Positions 1 to 6,351 of a stretch of 8,411 bases of DNA are shown piece by piece. The DNA lies in assembly GCA_029857655.1 (NCBI GenBank), contig JAOUGR010000078.1, positions 1 through 8,411 of the forward strand, written 5' to 3'. The notes under the pieces are model-generated. The model was not told the origin of the DNA. It was given only the letters and a program-made list of their open reading frames with translations, and searched no databases. The translations under genes and the position numbers were made by a program. This stretch comes from Gammaproteobacteria bacterium (lineage in GTDB: Bacteria > Pseudomonadota > Gammaproteobacteria > Steroidobacterales > Steroidobacteraceae). The first letter of the stretch is position 1. The number at the start of each line of letters is the position of its first letter.

Positions 1-39
1 CACGGGAACGAGTCTTTCGGCAGGGCACTGAAGCATTAG
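1..39 (+). CDS. Possible C-terminal tail of an upstream gene (partial)
   Basis: Frame 1 is open from the left edge and ends with TAG at 37-39, giving the short tail HGNESFGRALKH. It stops 17 bases before the cytochrome start, a spacing that would suit an upstream gene of the same operon. Twelve codons are far too few to identify a product or to show that this is coding, so this is only a placeholder for whatever lies to the left. Confidence 0.2.
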   Translation, partial: HGNESFGRALKH

Positions 40-56
40 CGACATCGAGAAATACC

Positions 57-2786
57 ATGAACAGATTATCGAAGACGCTGATCAGGATTCTCGCGACACT
101 GCTGCTGGCCCTGCCGGGCTTGGCACAGGCGGCAGTGACAGCCCCTGTCTTCGATCACCTGACAACCGGGTTCGAGCTCACGGGCCAGCACCGGATCGTG
201 ACCTGTGAGTCATGCCATGTGGACGCGGTGTTCAAGGGCACGCCGCAGGTCTGCGTCGCATGCCATGCGCCCGGCAGCCGGATTCGCTCGACCTCCAAGC
301 CTGCAACGCACGTGATCAGCTCCGAAAATTGCGAGCAGTGCCACTCCACCTCGGCCTTCGTACCGGCCGCCCACTTCAACCACAACGAAGTGCGGGGCAG
401 CTGCGCCACCTGTCACAACGGCGTTCAGGCCCAGGGAATGCCGCCAGGCCACATACAGACAGCGCTGAACTGCGACACCTGCCACCGGACGGGGGCGTGG
501 TCGCCGTCGCTGTTCGATCATTCGCGCGTCACGCCCGGCACCTGTATCCAGTGCCATGACGGCGTGAACGCGACCGGAAAAAGTCCGCAGCACATCAGCT
601 CGACCAGCAACTGCGACGCCTGCCATCTCACCACGACCTGGATCCCGGTGACGCGCGTCGACCATGCCGAAGTCATCGGCACCTGCACCGGTTGCCACAA
701 CGGCACGACGGCGACCGGCAAGGGCGCGACGCACGTGCAGACGACCCTCGAGTGCGACACCTGCCATGCCACCACTGCGTGGCAGCCTGCGCGATTCAGC
801 CATGCGGGCGTTGCACCCGGCAGCTGCATCCAGTGTCACGACGGCATGCAGACAACCGGCAAGAATCCGCAGCACATCAATACGACCAATGCCTGCGACG
901 CCTGCCACACGACGTCCGCATGGATCCCGGTGACGCGCGTCGACCATGCTGAAGTGCGTGGCACCTGCACGAGTTGCCACAACGGCACGACGGCGACCGG
1001 CAAGGCCGCCACGCATATCGTGACGCCACTCGAATGCGACAACTGCCATACGACGTCGAGTTGGCTGGGGGCCGTCTACGACCACACGGGCGTCGCGCCC
1101 GGGACCTGCTTCCAGTGCCACAACGGCGTGCAGGCGACCGGCAAGAATCCGCTGCACATCAGCACGACTAACGCCTGCGATGCCTGCCACACGACGAGCG
1201 CGTGGAAGCCCGCCTTGCGCGTCGACCATGCCGAGGTGCTCGGTACCTGCTCGAGTTGCCACAACGGCGCCAAGGCGACCGGCAAGACCGCCAATCACAT
1301 ACCGACCACGCAGCAGTGCGACAACTGCCACATGACCTCGGCCTGGCTGCCGGCCCGCTTCACCCACACCGGCGTCGTGCCCGGGACCTGTGCCCAGTGC
1401 CATGACGGCGTGCGCTCGACGGGCAAGACGCCCACGCACATCGTCACGACCGCAAGCTGCGATGCCTGCCACTCGACCATCGCCTGGCTGCCGGCGCAGT
1501 TCAGCCACGCCAACGTTGCACCGGGCACTTGTGCCCAGTGCCACAACGGCACTACGGCGACCGGCAAGACACCCACGCACATCGTCACTACCGCGAGCTG
1601 CGACGCTTGCCACAACACGACCGTGTGGATTCCGGCGCAGTTCAGTCATGCCATGGTTGCACCGGGCACCTGCTTCCAGTGCCACAACGGCACGACGGCG
1701 ACTGGCAAGAACCCGCAGCACATCAGTACGACCAATACTTGCGATGCCTGCCATGTCACGACCACATGGATCCCGGCGACGCGCGTCGACCATACTGAAG
1801 TGCTCGGCACCTGCTCGAGTTGCCACAACGGCACCACTGCAATCGGCAAGAGCCCGACGCACATCGTGACGACATTCGAGTGTGACAACTGCCACGTCAC
1901 CGCCGCGTGGCAGCCGGCGCGGTTTGACCATTCGGGCGTCACCCCCGGCACCTGCATCCAGTGTCATGACGGCGTGCGCGCCATCGGCAAGAATCCGCAG
2001 CACATCGCTACGACCAATGCCTGCGATGCCTGCCACACGAAGACCACGTGGATCCCAGTGCTGCGCGTCGACCATGTCGAAGTGCTCGGCACATGTGCCA
2101 GCTGCCATAACGGCACCACGGCGACCGGCAAGCCGCCGACCCACATCCCGACGACGCTCGCCTGCGACAACTGCCATGTGACCGCGGCCTGGCTGCCGGC
2201 CCGCTGGGATCACACGGGCGTCGTACCCGGGACCTGTGCACAGTGTCATGACGGCGTGCGCGCTACGGGCAAGACGCCCACGCACATCGTCACGACCGCA
2301 AGTTGCGACACCTGCCACTCGACCATTGCGTGGCTACCGGCGAGCTTCAACCACGCAAACGTGGTGCCAGGTACTTGCTCGCAGTGCCATAACGGCACCA
2401 CTGCAACGGGTAAGTCAGGCAATCACTGGCTCACCAATCTTGAGTGCGATCAGTGCCACCGGACGACGGCCTGGACGCCGGTGACGCACATTCACATGTC
2501 GCCGGATTACCCGGGCAATCACAAATCTGCGGTCACGTGCCTTAGCTGCCACTCGAATCGCGACGCAGCAAACTGGACGACGCCCACGTACAAGCCTGAC
2601 TGTGCGGGTTGCCATGCCAACAACTATAAGTCCGGTCCGCACAAGAAGACGGAGCAGGGCGTGTTGTACACGGTCTCGGAGCTGCGCAACTGCGCCGGCG
2701 CGTGCCACACGTACACTAACGCGAACTTGACGACGATTTCCAAGACACGCAATTCCCACCATCGCGTATCGGACGGCGGGTTCTGA
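57..2786 (+). CDS. Secreted tandem-repeat multihaem cytochrome c (35 CxxCH + 1 CxxxCH)
   Basis: A predicted exported electron carrier binding up to 36 covalent c-type haems. Residues 1-25 form a Sec signal peptide (basic start, leucine-rich core, cleavage after AQA). There is no lipobox and no C-terminal membrane anchor. Residues 31-115 carry three CxxCH motifs; the opening FDHLTTGFEL, then a CxxCH pair joined by a FKGTP stretch, resembles paired-CxxCH cytochrome modules. Residues 116 to about 811 are 15 tandem 47-residue units, each with two CxxCH motifs, conserved histidines at unit positions 17 and 40/41 and Trp at 33, as expected for bis-histidine haems. The C-terminal part adds CLSCH, CAGCH and a non-canonical CAGACH, then a tail with two adjacent His. 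The ATG at 57 is chosen because it gives the signal peptide and has a GAGA Shine-Dalgarno-like stretch 6 bases upstream. The next gene starts one base after the stop, so it is probably co-translated with the outer-membrane barrel protein. Role inferred: extracellular or trans-envelope electron transfer, possibly as a filament. No closer family name can be given safely. Confidence 0.95.
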   Translation: MNRLSKTLIRILATLLLALPGLAQAAVTAPVFDHLTTGFELTGQHRIVTCESCHVDAVFKGTPQVCVACHAPGSRIRSTSKPATHVISSENCEQCHSTSAFVPAAHFNHNEVRGSCATCHNGVQAQGMPPGHIQTALNCDTCHRTGAWSPSLFDHSRVTPGTCIQCHDGVNATGKSPQHISSTSNCDACHLTTTWIPVTRVDHAEVIGTCTGCHNGTTATGKGATHVQTTLECDTCHATTAWQPARFSHAGVAPGSCIQCHDGMQTTGKNPQHINTTNACDACHTTSAWIPVTRVDHAEVRGTCTSCHNGTTATGKAATHIVTPLECDNCHTTSSWLGAVYDHTGVAPGTCFQCHNGVQATGKNPLHISTTNACDACHTTSAWKPALRVDHAEVLGTCSSCHNGAKATGKTANHIPTTQQCDNCHMTSAWLPARFTHTGVVPGTCAQCHDGVRSTGKTPTHIVTTASCDACHSTIAWLPAQFSHANVAPGTCAQCHNGTTATGKTPTHIVTTASCDACHNTTVWIPAQFSHAMVAPGTCFQCHNGTTATGKNPQHISTTNTCDACHVTTTWIPATRVDHTEVLGTCSSCHNGTTAIGKSPTHIVTTFECDNCHVTAAWQPARFDHSGVTPGTCIQCHDGVRAIGKNPQHIATTNACDACHTKTTWIPVLRVDHVEVLGTCASCHNGTTATGKPPTHIPTTLACDNCHVTAAWLPARWDHTGVVPGTCAQCHDGVRATGKTPTHIVTTASCDTCHSTIAWLPASFNHANVVPGTCSQCHNGTTATGKSGNHWLTNLECDQCHRTTAWTPVTHIHMSPDYPGNHKSAVTCLSCHSNRDAANWTTPTYKPDCAGCHANNYKSGPHKKTEQGVLYTVSELRNCAGACHTYTNANLTTISKTRNSHHRVSDGGF
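402..2489 (+). repeat. 15-unit, 141-bp in-frame tandem repeat coding two haem motifs per unit
   Basis: Fourteen consecutive units are exactly 47 codons each (402-2375); a fifteenth diverges after about 38 codons. The unit plan is CxxCH at 1-5, NG or DG at 6-7, usually TGK at 11-13, His at 17, CDxCH at 24-28, Trp at 33 and His at 40 or 41. Haem-binding cysteines are therefore spaced alternately 23 and 24 residues. Units fall into three sequence types: A (CDACH, then RVDHxEVxGT), B (CDNCH or CDTCH, usually with PAR, then HxGVxPGT) and C (HIVTTASCD, then HANV or HAMV). Their order from unit 2 is A B A B A B C C A B A B C, then a divergent last unit. Nothing interrupts the frame. Confidence 0.95.
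2775..2780 (+). promoter_or_regulatory. Ribosome binding site of the barrel gene, inside the cytochrome gene
   Basis: GGCGGG lies in the last codons of the cytochrome gene, 7 bases before the ATG at 2788. Because the stop and start are separated by a single C (TGACATG), ribosomes finishing the cytochrome can restart directly on the barrel gene. The match to a Shine-Dalgarno sequence is partial. Confidence 0.45.
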
Positions 2787-2787
2787 C

Positions 2788-4890
2788 ATGCGTTCATGGA
2801 CCGTGCTGCTGGCAATTGCGCTTGCCGGCCTCGGCGGTGTCGCCGCGGCCGATGATGCCTCGGACATTGCGGGCCGCGTCCTCGAGCAAGTCGAGGTGAT
2901 GCCGCTGGGTGACGGTGCCCGCGTATCCGTGCGTTTCGGCTGTCCGCTGCGGTACTCGAGCCACTTTCCAGCTACCGGCGCGACGGAACTCCGCATCAGC
3001 CTGGTGCCACTGCCTGGCTGCCTGCCGACGGACATCTTGGACAGCGCGCTGCGCGCGCCGACCGGCAATACCGCTGGGCTCGGCGACGTCCGCCTCGAGC
3101 AGGCTGGCACGGCATTGGTCCTGACGCTGGCATTCAGTTCACCGGTCGATGTCGCGGTGCGACCGACGCCTGATTTTATGGGCCTTGAAATCGCCGTCTT
3201 CAATCAGGCCACCAATATCCGGCCGCGCCTGCAGACCAGGACAGTGGCGCCGCCTCCGCCGATGACTCGCGTGTTGCCCTCGGCAGAAGTGCTGGAGCAG
3301 CAATGGGCGGAGGCCAAGGCCGCCTTTGACGCTGGCGACAATCCGGCTGCGGTGCGCCTGCTGACCCGATTGGTTGAATATCCGGAGCACCCGCGACGTG
3401 CGGAGGCACAGGAGTTGCTGGGATTGTCTCGCGAACGCAACGGCCAGCTTGCGCACGCAAAGGCCGAATACGAGGAATATCTGCGCAGCTATCCTGAGGG
3501 CGCGGCCGTCGGGCGGGTCACCCAGCGTCTCTCGGCGCTGACGACCCTTTCCCGCCCGAAAGTTGCGGCAGTCGCGCAGCGCGAGGGCGGGATGGACTGG
3601 ACGGGTTTCGGGGGCTGGGCGCAGGAATATCGATTCGATACGACGTCGCTTGAGACTGCGGACATTTCGACGAACTTCACCAGCCAGTCAATGGTCATCA
3701 CCGATGGGGATTTCTCACTGCGTGGCCGCGGCGAGCGCTTCGATGTGCAGGCGCGCGTCAGTGCGGGATACCTTTACGACCTCCTGCCCGAAGCGGCGGG
3801 TACCCAGACCCGGGTGAGTGCTGCCTACGCGGAGCTGAACGATCGCCATTTCAACCTGAATGCGCGACTGGGCCGGCAATCGAAACACAGCGGCGGTGTT
3901 CTCGGTTCCTTCGACGGGCTCTTGCTGGGCTGGCGCGCATTGCCGTCACTGCGGCTGAACCTGATGGCTGGCAGCCCCCTCGAGACGACGACCGGCTCGT
4001 TCACGACCGACCGCCAGTTCGTCAGCCTGAGCGCCAACTGGTCGGGCTGGATCGATGGACTCGAGATCAGCCCGTTCCTGATCGACCAGTCCTTTGACGG
4101 CGTTGCCGATCGGCGGGCCGTGGGCAGCGAGTTGCGGTGGTTCAGACCTGGTCGCACCGTGGTTGGTCTCTTCGACTATGACATCGACTACAGCGCGCTC
4201 AATATGGTGCTGTTGCTCGGCAACTTTGAACTGCCCAGGCACTGGACCATAACCACGACGCTGGATCATCGCAAGAGCCCGTTCCTGACGACGCGCAATG
4301 CAATGGCCGGGCAGGCCGTTCTATCGCTCGGCGAACTGGTGGCGCAGATCGGCGAGCCCGCGGTCCGCGCGCTCGCCGAAGACCGCACCGCAGACGTGGA
4401 CACAGTGTCAATCGGGGTTTCACGGCCGATGGGCACGCGCTACCAGTGGATCGCCGATGTTGGCGCGACTCGCATGTCCGAGATGCCGGCGTCTGGTGGC
4501 ATCGAAGCAATACCTGCAACCGGCACGGAACTCAGCTTCGGTGCGCAACTGATCGCCAACAGCCTGCTACGCTCCGGAGATGTGTCCATCCTGGGCTTGC
4601 GAATGTCCGATGGCGACCTCGCGAGGACCACGTCGTTGTCGCTGAGTTCGCGCTTTCCCATTCGGGGTCGCCTGCGCGCCGGCCCGCGCCTGCGATTCGA
4701 TTATCGTGAGTTCAGTGCCGACGGCACGACGCAATGGTTGGCAAGTCCCGCGGTCCGCATCGATTGGCACTCCGAGCGAACGACCATCGAATTCGAGGCC
4801 GGAGGCGAATGGATGTCGCGCGAGCTGCCGATCGACCAGGAAAAGTCAAGCCGCTACTGGTTCAGTCTCGGCTATCGAGTGGGATTCTGA
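2788..4890 (+). CDS. Outer-membrane beta-barrel protein with N-terminal beta domain and TPR-like region
   Basis: A 700-residue envelope protein. Residues 1-21 are a signal peptide (cleavage near VAAA-DD). Residues about 22-145 are a beta-rich periplasmic domain, possibly AMIN-like, with the protein's only two cysteines (52 and 78), which could form a disulfide. A proline linker (APPPP, 154-158) leads to two TPR-like helical hairpins at about 167-237. From about residue 270 alternating amphipathic stretches continue to the final YRVGF; a terminal Phe after alternating hydrophobics is the usual BAM recognition signal of outer-membrane barrels. About 430 residues would allow 16 or more strands. 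There is no CxxCH, so it carries no c-type haem. Its position between the cytochrome and a lipoprotein gene, each one base away, suggests a conduit, anchor or exporter for the cytochrome. Periplasmic TPRs before a barrel are known in PgaA, BcsC and Slam transporters, but that is an analogy in architecture, not an assignment. It lacks the N-terminal CxxC of MtrB-type porins. Confidence 0.88.
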   Translation: MRSWTVLLAIALAGLGGVAAADDASDIAGRVLEQVEVMPLGDGARVSVRFGCPLRYSSHFPATGATELRISLVPLPGCLPTDILDSALRAPTGNTAGLGDVRLEQAGTALVLTLAFSSPVDVAVRPTPDFMGLEIAVFNQATNIRPRLQTRTVAPPPPMTRVLPSAEVLEQQWAEAKAAFDAGDNPAAVRLLTRLVEYPEHPRRAEAQELLGLSRERNGQLAHAKAEYEEYLRSYPEGAAVGRVTQRLSALTTLSRPKVAAVAQREGGMDWTGFGGWAQEYRFDTTSLETADISTNFTSQSMVITDGDFSLRGRGERFDVQARVSAGYLYDLLPEAAGTQTRVSAAYAELNDRHFNLNARLGRQSKHSGGVLGSFDGLLLGWRALPSLRLNLMAGSPLETTTGSFTTDRQFVSLSANWSGWIDGLEISPFLIDQSFDGVADRRAVGSELRWFRPGRTVVGLFDYDIDYSALNMVLLLGNFELPRHWTITTTLDHRKSPFLTTRNAMAGQAVLSLGELVAQIGEPAVRALAEDRTADVDTVSIGVSRPMGTRYQWIADVGATRMSEMPASGGIEAIPATGTELSFGAQLIANSLLRSGDVSILGLRMSDGDLARTTSLSLSSRFPIRGRLRAGPRLRFDYREFSADGTTQWLASPAVRIDWHSERTTIEFEAGGEWMSRELPIDQEKSSRYWFSLGYRVGF

Positions 4891-4891
4891 C

Positions 4892-5470
4892 GTGTGGTTG
4901 CGGGCATCATCGCCAGTCTTGGCACTGCTGGTGCTGTGTAGCTGCGCGCAACGCGATCTCTGGCCCAAGGAACAGCTCGATCCGAAAACAGCGGTCAATG
5001 TCACGATCATGGCTGAACCGTGGGTTTATTCGCTCGATGTCAGGATGCTCGCCGCCAACGCGCGTGATTACCTCAATGTAGGCGTGGTCGAGACAAATCG
5101 CGCCGGGACGCGTGCCTACTGGCTGGGCGTCATCGCGTGGAGCACGATCGACCGGCGCGTATATGCCGCGGTCGATCCGTCCGAACGGCCGACCAAGGTC
5201 CGGCTGATCTGGTCCGCGACGAATCTGGAGCTGATACCGGCGGCAGGCGGGCGATCTGCGGTGGGTCTCAGTGAGCCGGTATTGGTCGATCCAACCTTCA
5301 AGTTCACGGAGACCTGGTACTCGTTGTCCACGGCCCAGGTCGCGCAACTGGGCGCGGGTGCTCCCGCGACGATTGCGCTCATCGATGAAAAGGGACAGCC
5401 GACGACCTATGAAAAATGGATCGTGAACGCCAGTGCCATGTCAGAGTTCCTGAAGGCAGTGGGACTCTGA
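4892..5470 (+). CDS. Putative outer-membrane lipoprotein of unknown family
   Basis: A 192-residue protein, starting at GTG one base after the barrel stop (TGACGTG). This start gives a short, proper signal: Arg at 4, a Leu/Val-rich core, then the lipobox LCSC with the lipidated Cys at 18. Cys 16 is a less likely acylation site because Leu precedes it. Ala at +2 favours outer-membrane sorting. The open frame extends further upstream inside the barrel gene, but an upstream start would bury the lipoprotein signal. The mature part (about 175 residues) has alternating hydrophobic segments suggesting a beta-rich fold, no further Cys and no haem motif. I do not recognise the family. Its spacing indicates translation coupled to the cytochrome and barrel genes, so it may be a partner, pilotin-like helper or surface subunit of that complex; this is inferred from context alone. 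Confidence 0.82.
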   Translation: MWLRASSPVLALLVLCSCAQRDLWPKEQLDPKTAVNVTIMAEPWVYSLDVRMLAANARDYLNVGVVETNRAGTRAYWLGVIAWSTIDRRVYAAVDPSERPTKVRLIWSATNLELIPAAGGRSAVGLSEPVLVDPTFKFTETWYSLSTAQVAQLGAGAPATIALIDEKGQPTTYEKWIVNASAMSEFLKAVGL

Positions 5471-5532
5471 AATGAGCCGGTCACGGTGTCAGCCTGTAGG
5501 CGCAACGGCTGCCAGCGCACGCACACTCAACC

Positions 5533-5560
5533 TCGACGGTTGGCCGGACAGCCGTAATAT
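5533..5560 (+). promoter_or_regulatory. Weak candidate sigma70-type promoter before the thioredoxin-like gene
   Basis: TCGACG (5533-5538) and TAATAT (5555-5560) are separated by 16 bases, each matching its consensus at four of six positions. Transcription would start near 5567, leaving a leader of about 44 bases before the ATG at 5611. The 140-bp gap is the only sizeable break in the cluster, so an internal promoter here is reasonable, but the match is weak and could be chance. Confidence 0.25.
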
Positions 5561-5610
5561 TTCTAGCGCCGCAACGGTCCAGTTTGCGTGCGCTCAATTC
5601 TTGCCGGGCA

Positions 5611-6165
5611 ATGAAAATGCATTTTGGGCGGCTGACAATCCCTATGTTTTGGCTCGCCATTGTCGTGTTGGCGTCAGGCCAGCCGGCATCCGCGCAGCAG
5701 TCCGGTGCCAGGGGGCTGGCGCCGGAATTCACGCATCAGGCCAAGGATGAATGGATCAATTCCGGGCCCCTTTCGCTCAAGTCCCTGCGCGGCGCCGTGG
5801 TGCTGATCGATTTCTGGACCTTTGACTGCTGGAACTGCTACCGCTCGTTTCCCTGGCTGAACGAAGTAGATGAGCGATTCGCTGCTCGTGGACTGCGAAT
5901 CATCGGGGTGCATTCCCCGGAATTCCGGCACGAGCGCGAGCCGCAAAGAGTCGCCGCCAAGGTGCACGAATTCAAACTCGGCCATCCCGTGATGATCGAC
6001 AACGATTTTTCCTACTGGAAAGCGATCGGCAACCGGTACTGGCCGGCGTTCTATCTGGTCGACAAACGCGGGCTGCTCCGCTATCGCTTCGCCGGCGAAA
6101 CGCACACGGGCGACCGGCGAGCGCTGGAAATTGAAAAGCGCATCGGAGAACTGATCGACGAGTAA
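5611..6165 (+). CDS. Periplasmic thioredoxin-fold protein, DipZ/TlpA-like (CWNC)
   Basis: A 184-residue secreted thiol-redox protein. The ATG at 5611 is preferred (another ATG follows two codons later) because it gives a signal peptide ending ASA-QQ near residue 28. The TTG at 5584 would add nine non-conserved residues. The thioredoxin fold shows a VVLIDFWT strand (63-70), the CWNC active site (Cys 73 and 76), an IIGVHSPEF segment (97-105) and the cis-proline at YWPAFYLVD (Pro 145). The FWT..C..C and GVHSPEF motifs are those of the DipZ-like branch of TlpA/ResA proteins. Such proteins are reductants or oxidants of exported thiols; ResA and CcmG keep apocytochrome CxxCH cysteines reduced for haem attachment. 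Lying just downstream of a cytochrome with 72 haem-motif cysteines, it may serve that role, which is inference. It is not CcmG itself, which has a WCxxC active site. Confidence 0.9.
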   Translation: MKMHFGRLTIPMFWLAIVVLASGQPASAQQSGARGLAPEFTHQAKDEWINSGPLSLKSLRGAVVLIDFWTFDCWNCYRSFPWLNEVDERFAARGLRIIGVHSPEFRHEREPQRVAAKVHEFKLGHPVMIDNDFSYWKAIGNRYWPAFYLVDKRGLLRYRFAGETHTGDRRALEIEKRIGELIDE

Positions 6166-6303
6166 AGCCGTACGCGTATCAGGTAATCATGGTCGGGGTG
6201 AAGCGCTACCCATAGTGCCTGCCAGCATGGTGCGGGTGCGGGTGAAGTAGCCAGTTCCCGGGCTTTATGGTTTCAAATCTTGCTGATCGCGGCATCGTCC
6301 GTA

Positions 6304-6317
6304 TTGATCCAGATCAG
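6304..6317 (+). promoter_or_regulatory. FNR/Anr-type operator upstream of ubiT
   Basis: TTGATccagATCAG matches the palindromic FNR/Anr consensus TTGAT-N4-ATCAA at nine of ten specified positions. Its centre is at 6310.5. A TGGAAT element at 6340-6345 matches the -10 consensus at four of six positions and lies exactly where a class II FNR promoter (box at -41.5) would need it. Anaerobic activation of ubiT would fit the role of UbiT in making ubiquinone without oxygen. No comparable site was seen before the other genes in the window. Confidence 0.65.
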
Positions 6318-6339
6318 CGCGAACCCCGTCGCGGCCCGA

Positions 6340-6345
6340 TGGAAT
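6340..6345 (+). promoter_or_regulatory. Candidate -10 element of the ubiT promoter
   Basis: TGGAAT has T, A, A and T of TATAAT in the right places. With the FNR-type box centred at -41.5, the start of transcription would be 6352 and this hexamer would occupy -12 to -7. On its own it is a weak match; the spacing is what makes it worth marking. Confidence 0.35.
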
Positions 6346-6351
6346 GCGATC

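Noticed and set aside
210..2318. A 702-codon open frame on the minus strand opposite the cytochrome
   Set aside because: It is a by-product of a GC-rich, strictly periodic repeat: one antisense frame free of stops in one unit is free in all. Its translation is Arg/Ala/Val-rich, with no signal or recognisable domain, while the plus strand has clear haem motifs.
402..2489. CRISPR array or non-coding satellite
   Set aside because: The 141-bp units have no repeat/spacer alternation, diverge mostly while keeping protein motifs, and stay in frame throughout.
2788..4890. MtrB/PioB-type porin of a known porin-cytochrome conduit
   Set aside because: There is no N-terminal CxxC motif (the two cysteines are 26 residues apart), and the TPR-like region and beta domain are not part of MtrB. 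No MtrA-like decahaem gene is adjacent.
5584..5597. TTGCGTGCGCTCAA, a TTG-N8-CAA palindrome like an FNR/CRP-family site
   Set aside because: Only the outer TTG/CAA fit; the inner bases do not match FNR or Anr. It lies 13 bases before the ATG at 5611, too close to act as an activator site.
5472..5750. A 92-codon plus-strand frame starting one base after the lipoprotein stop
   Set aside because: The spacing mimics the other couplings in the cluster, but the product has no recognisable features and its second half overlaps the well-supported thioredoxin-like gene in another frame.
6166..6280. Rho-independent terminator after the thioredoxin-like gene
   Set aside because: Short inverted repeats exist (for example GGGT/ACCC near 6195 and AGCC/GGCT near 6250), but stems are only 4 bp and there is no proper T run.
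6280..6351. Upstream TTG start that would lengthen UbiT by 24 residues
   Set aside because: The added codons run through the FNR-type box and -10-like element, and UbiT from E. coli is already shorter than the form starting at 6352.
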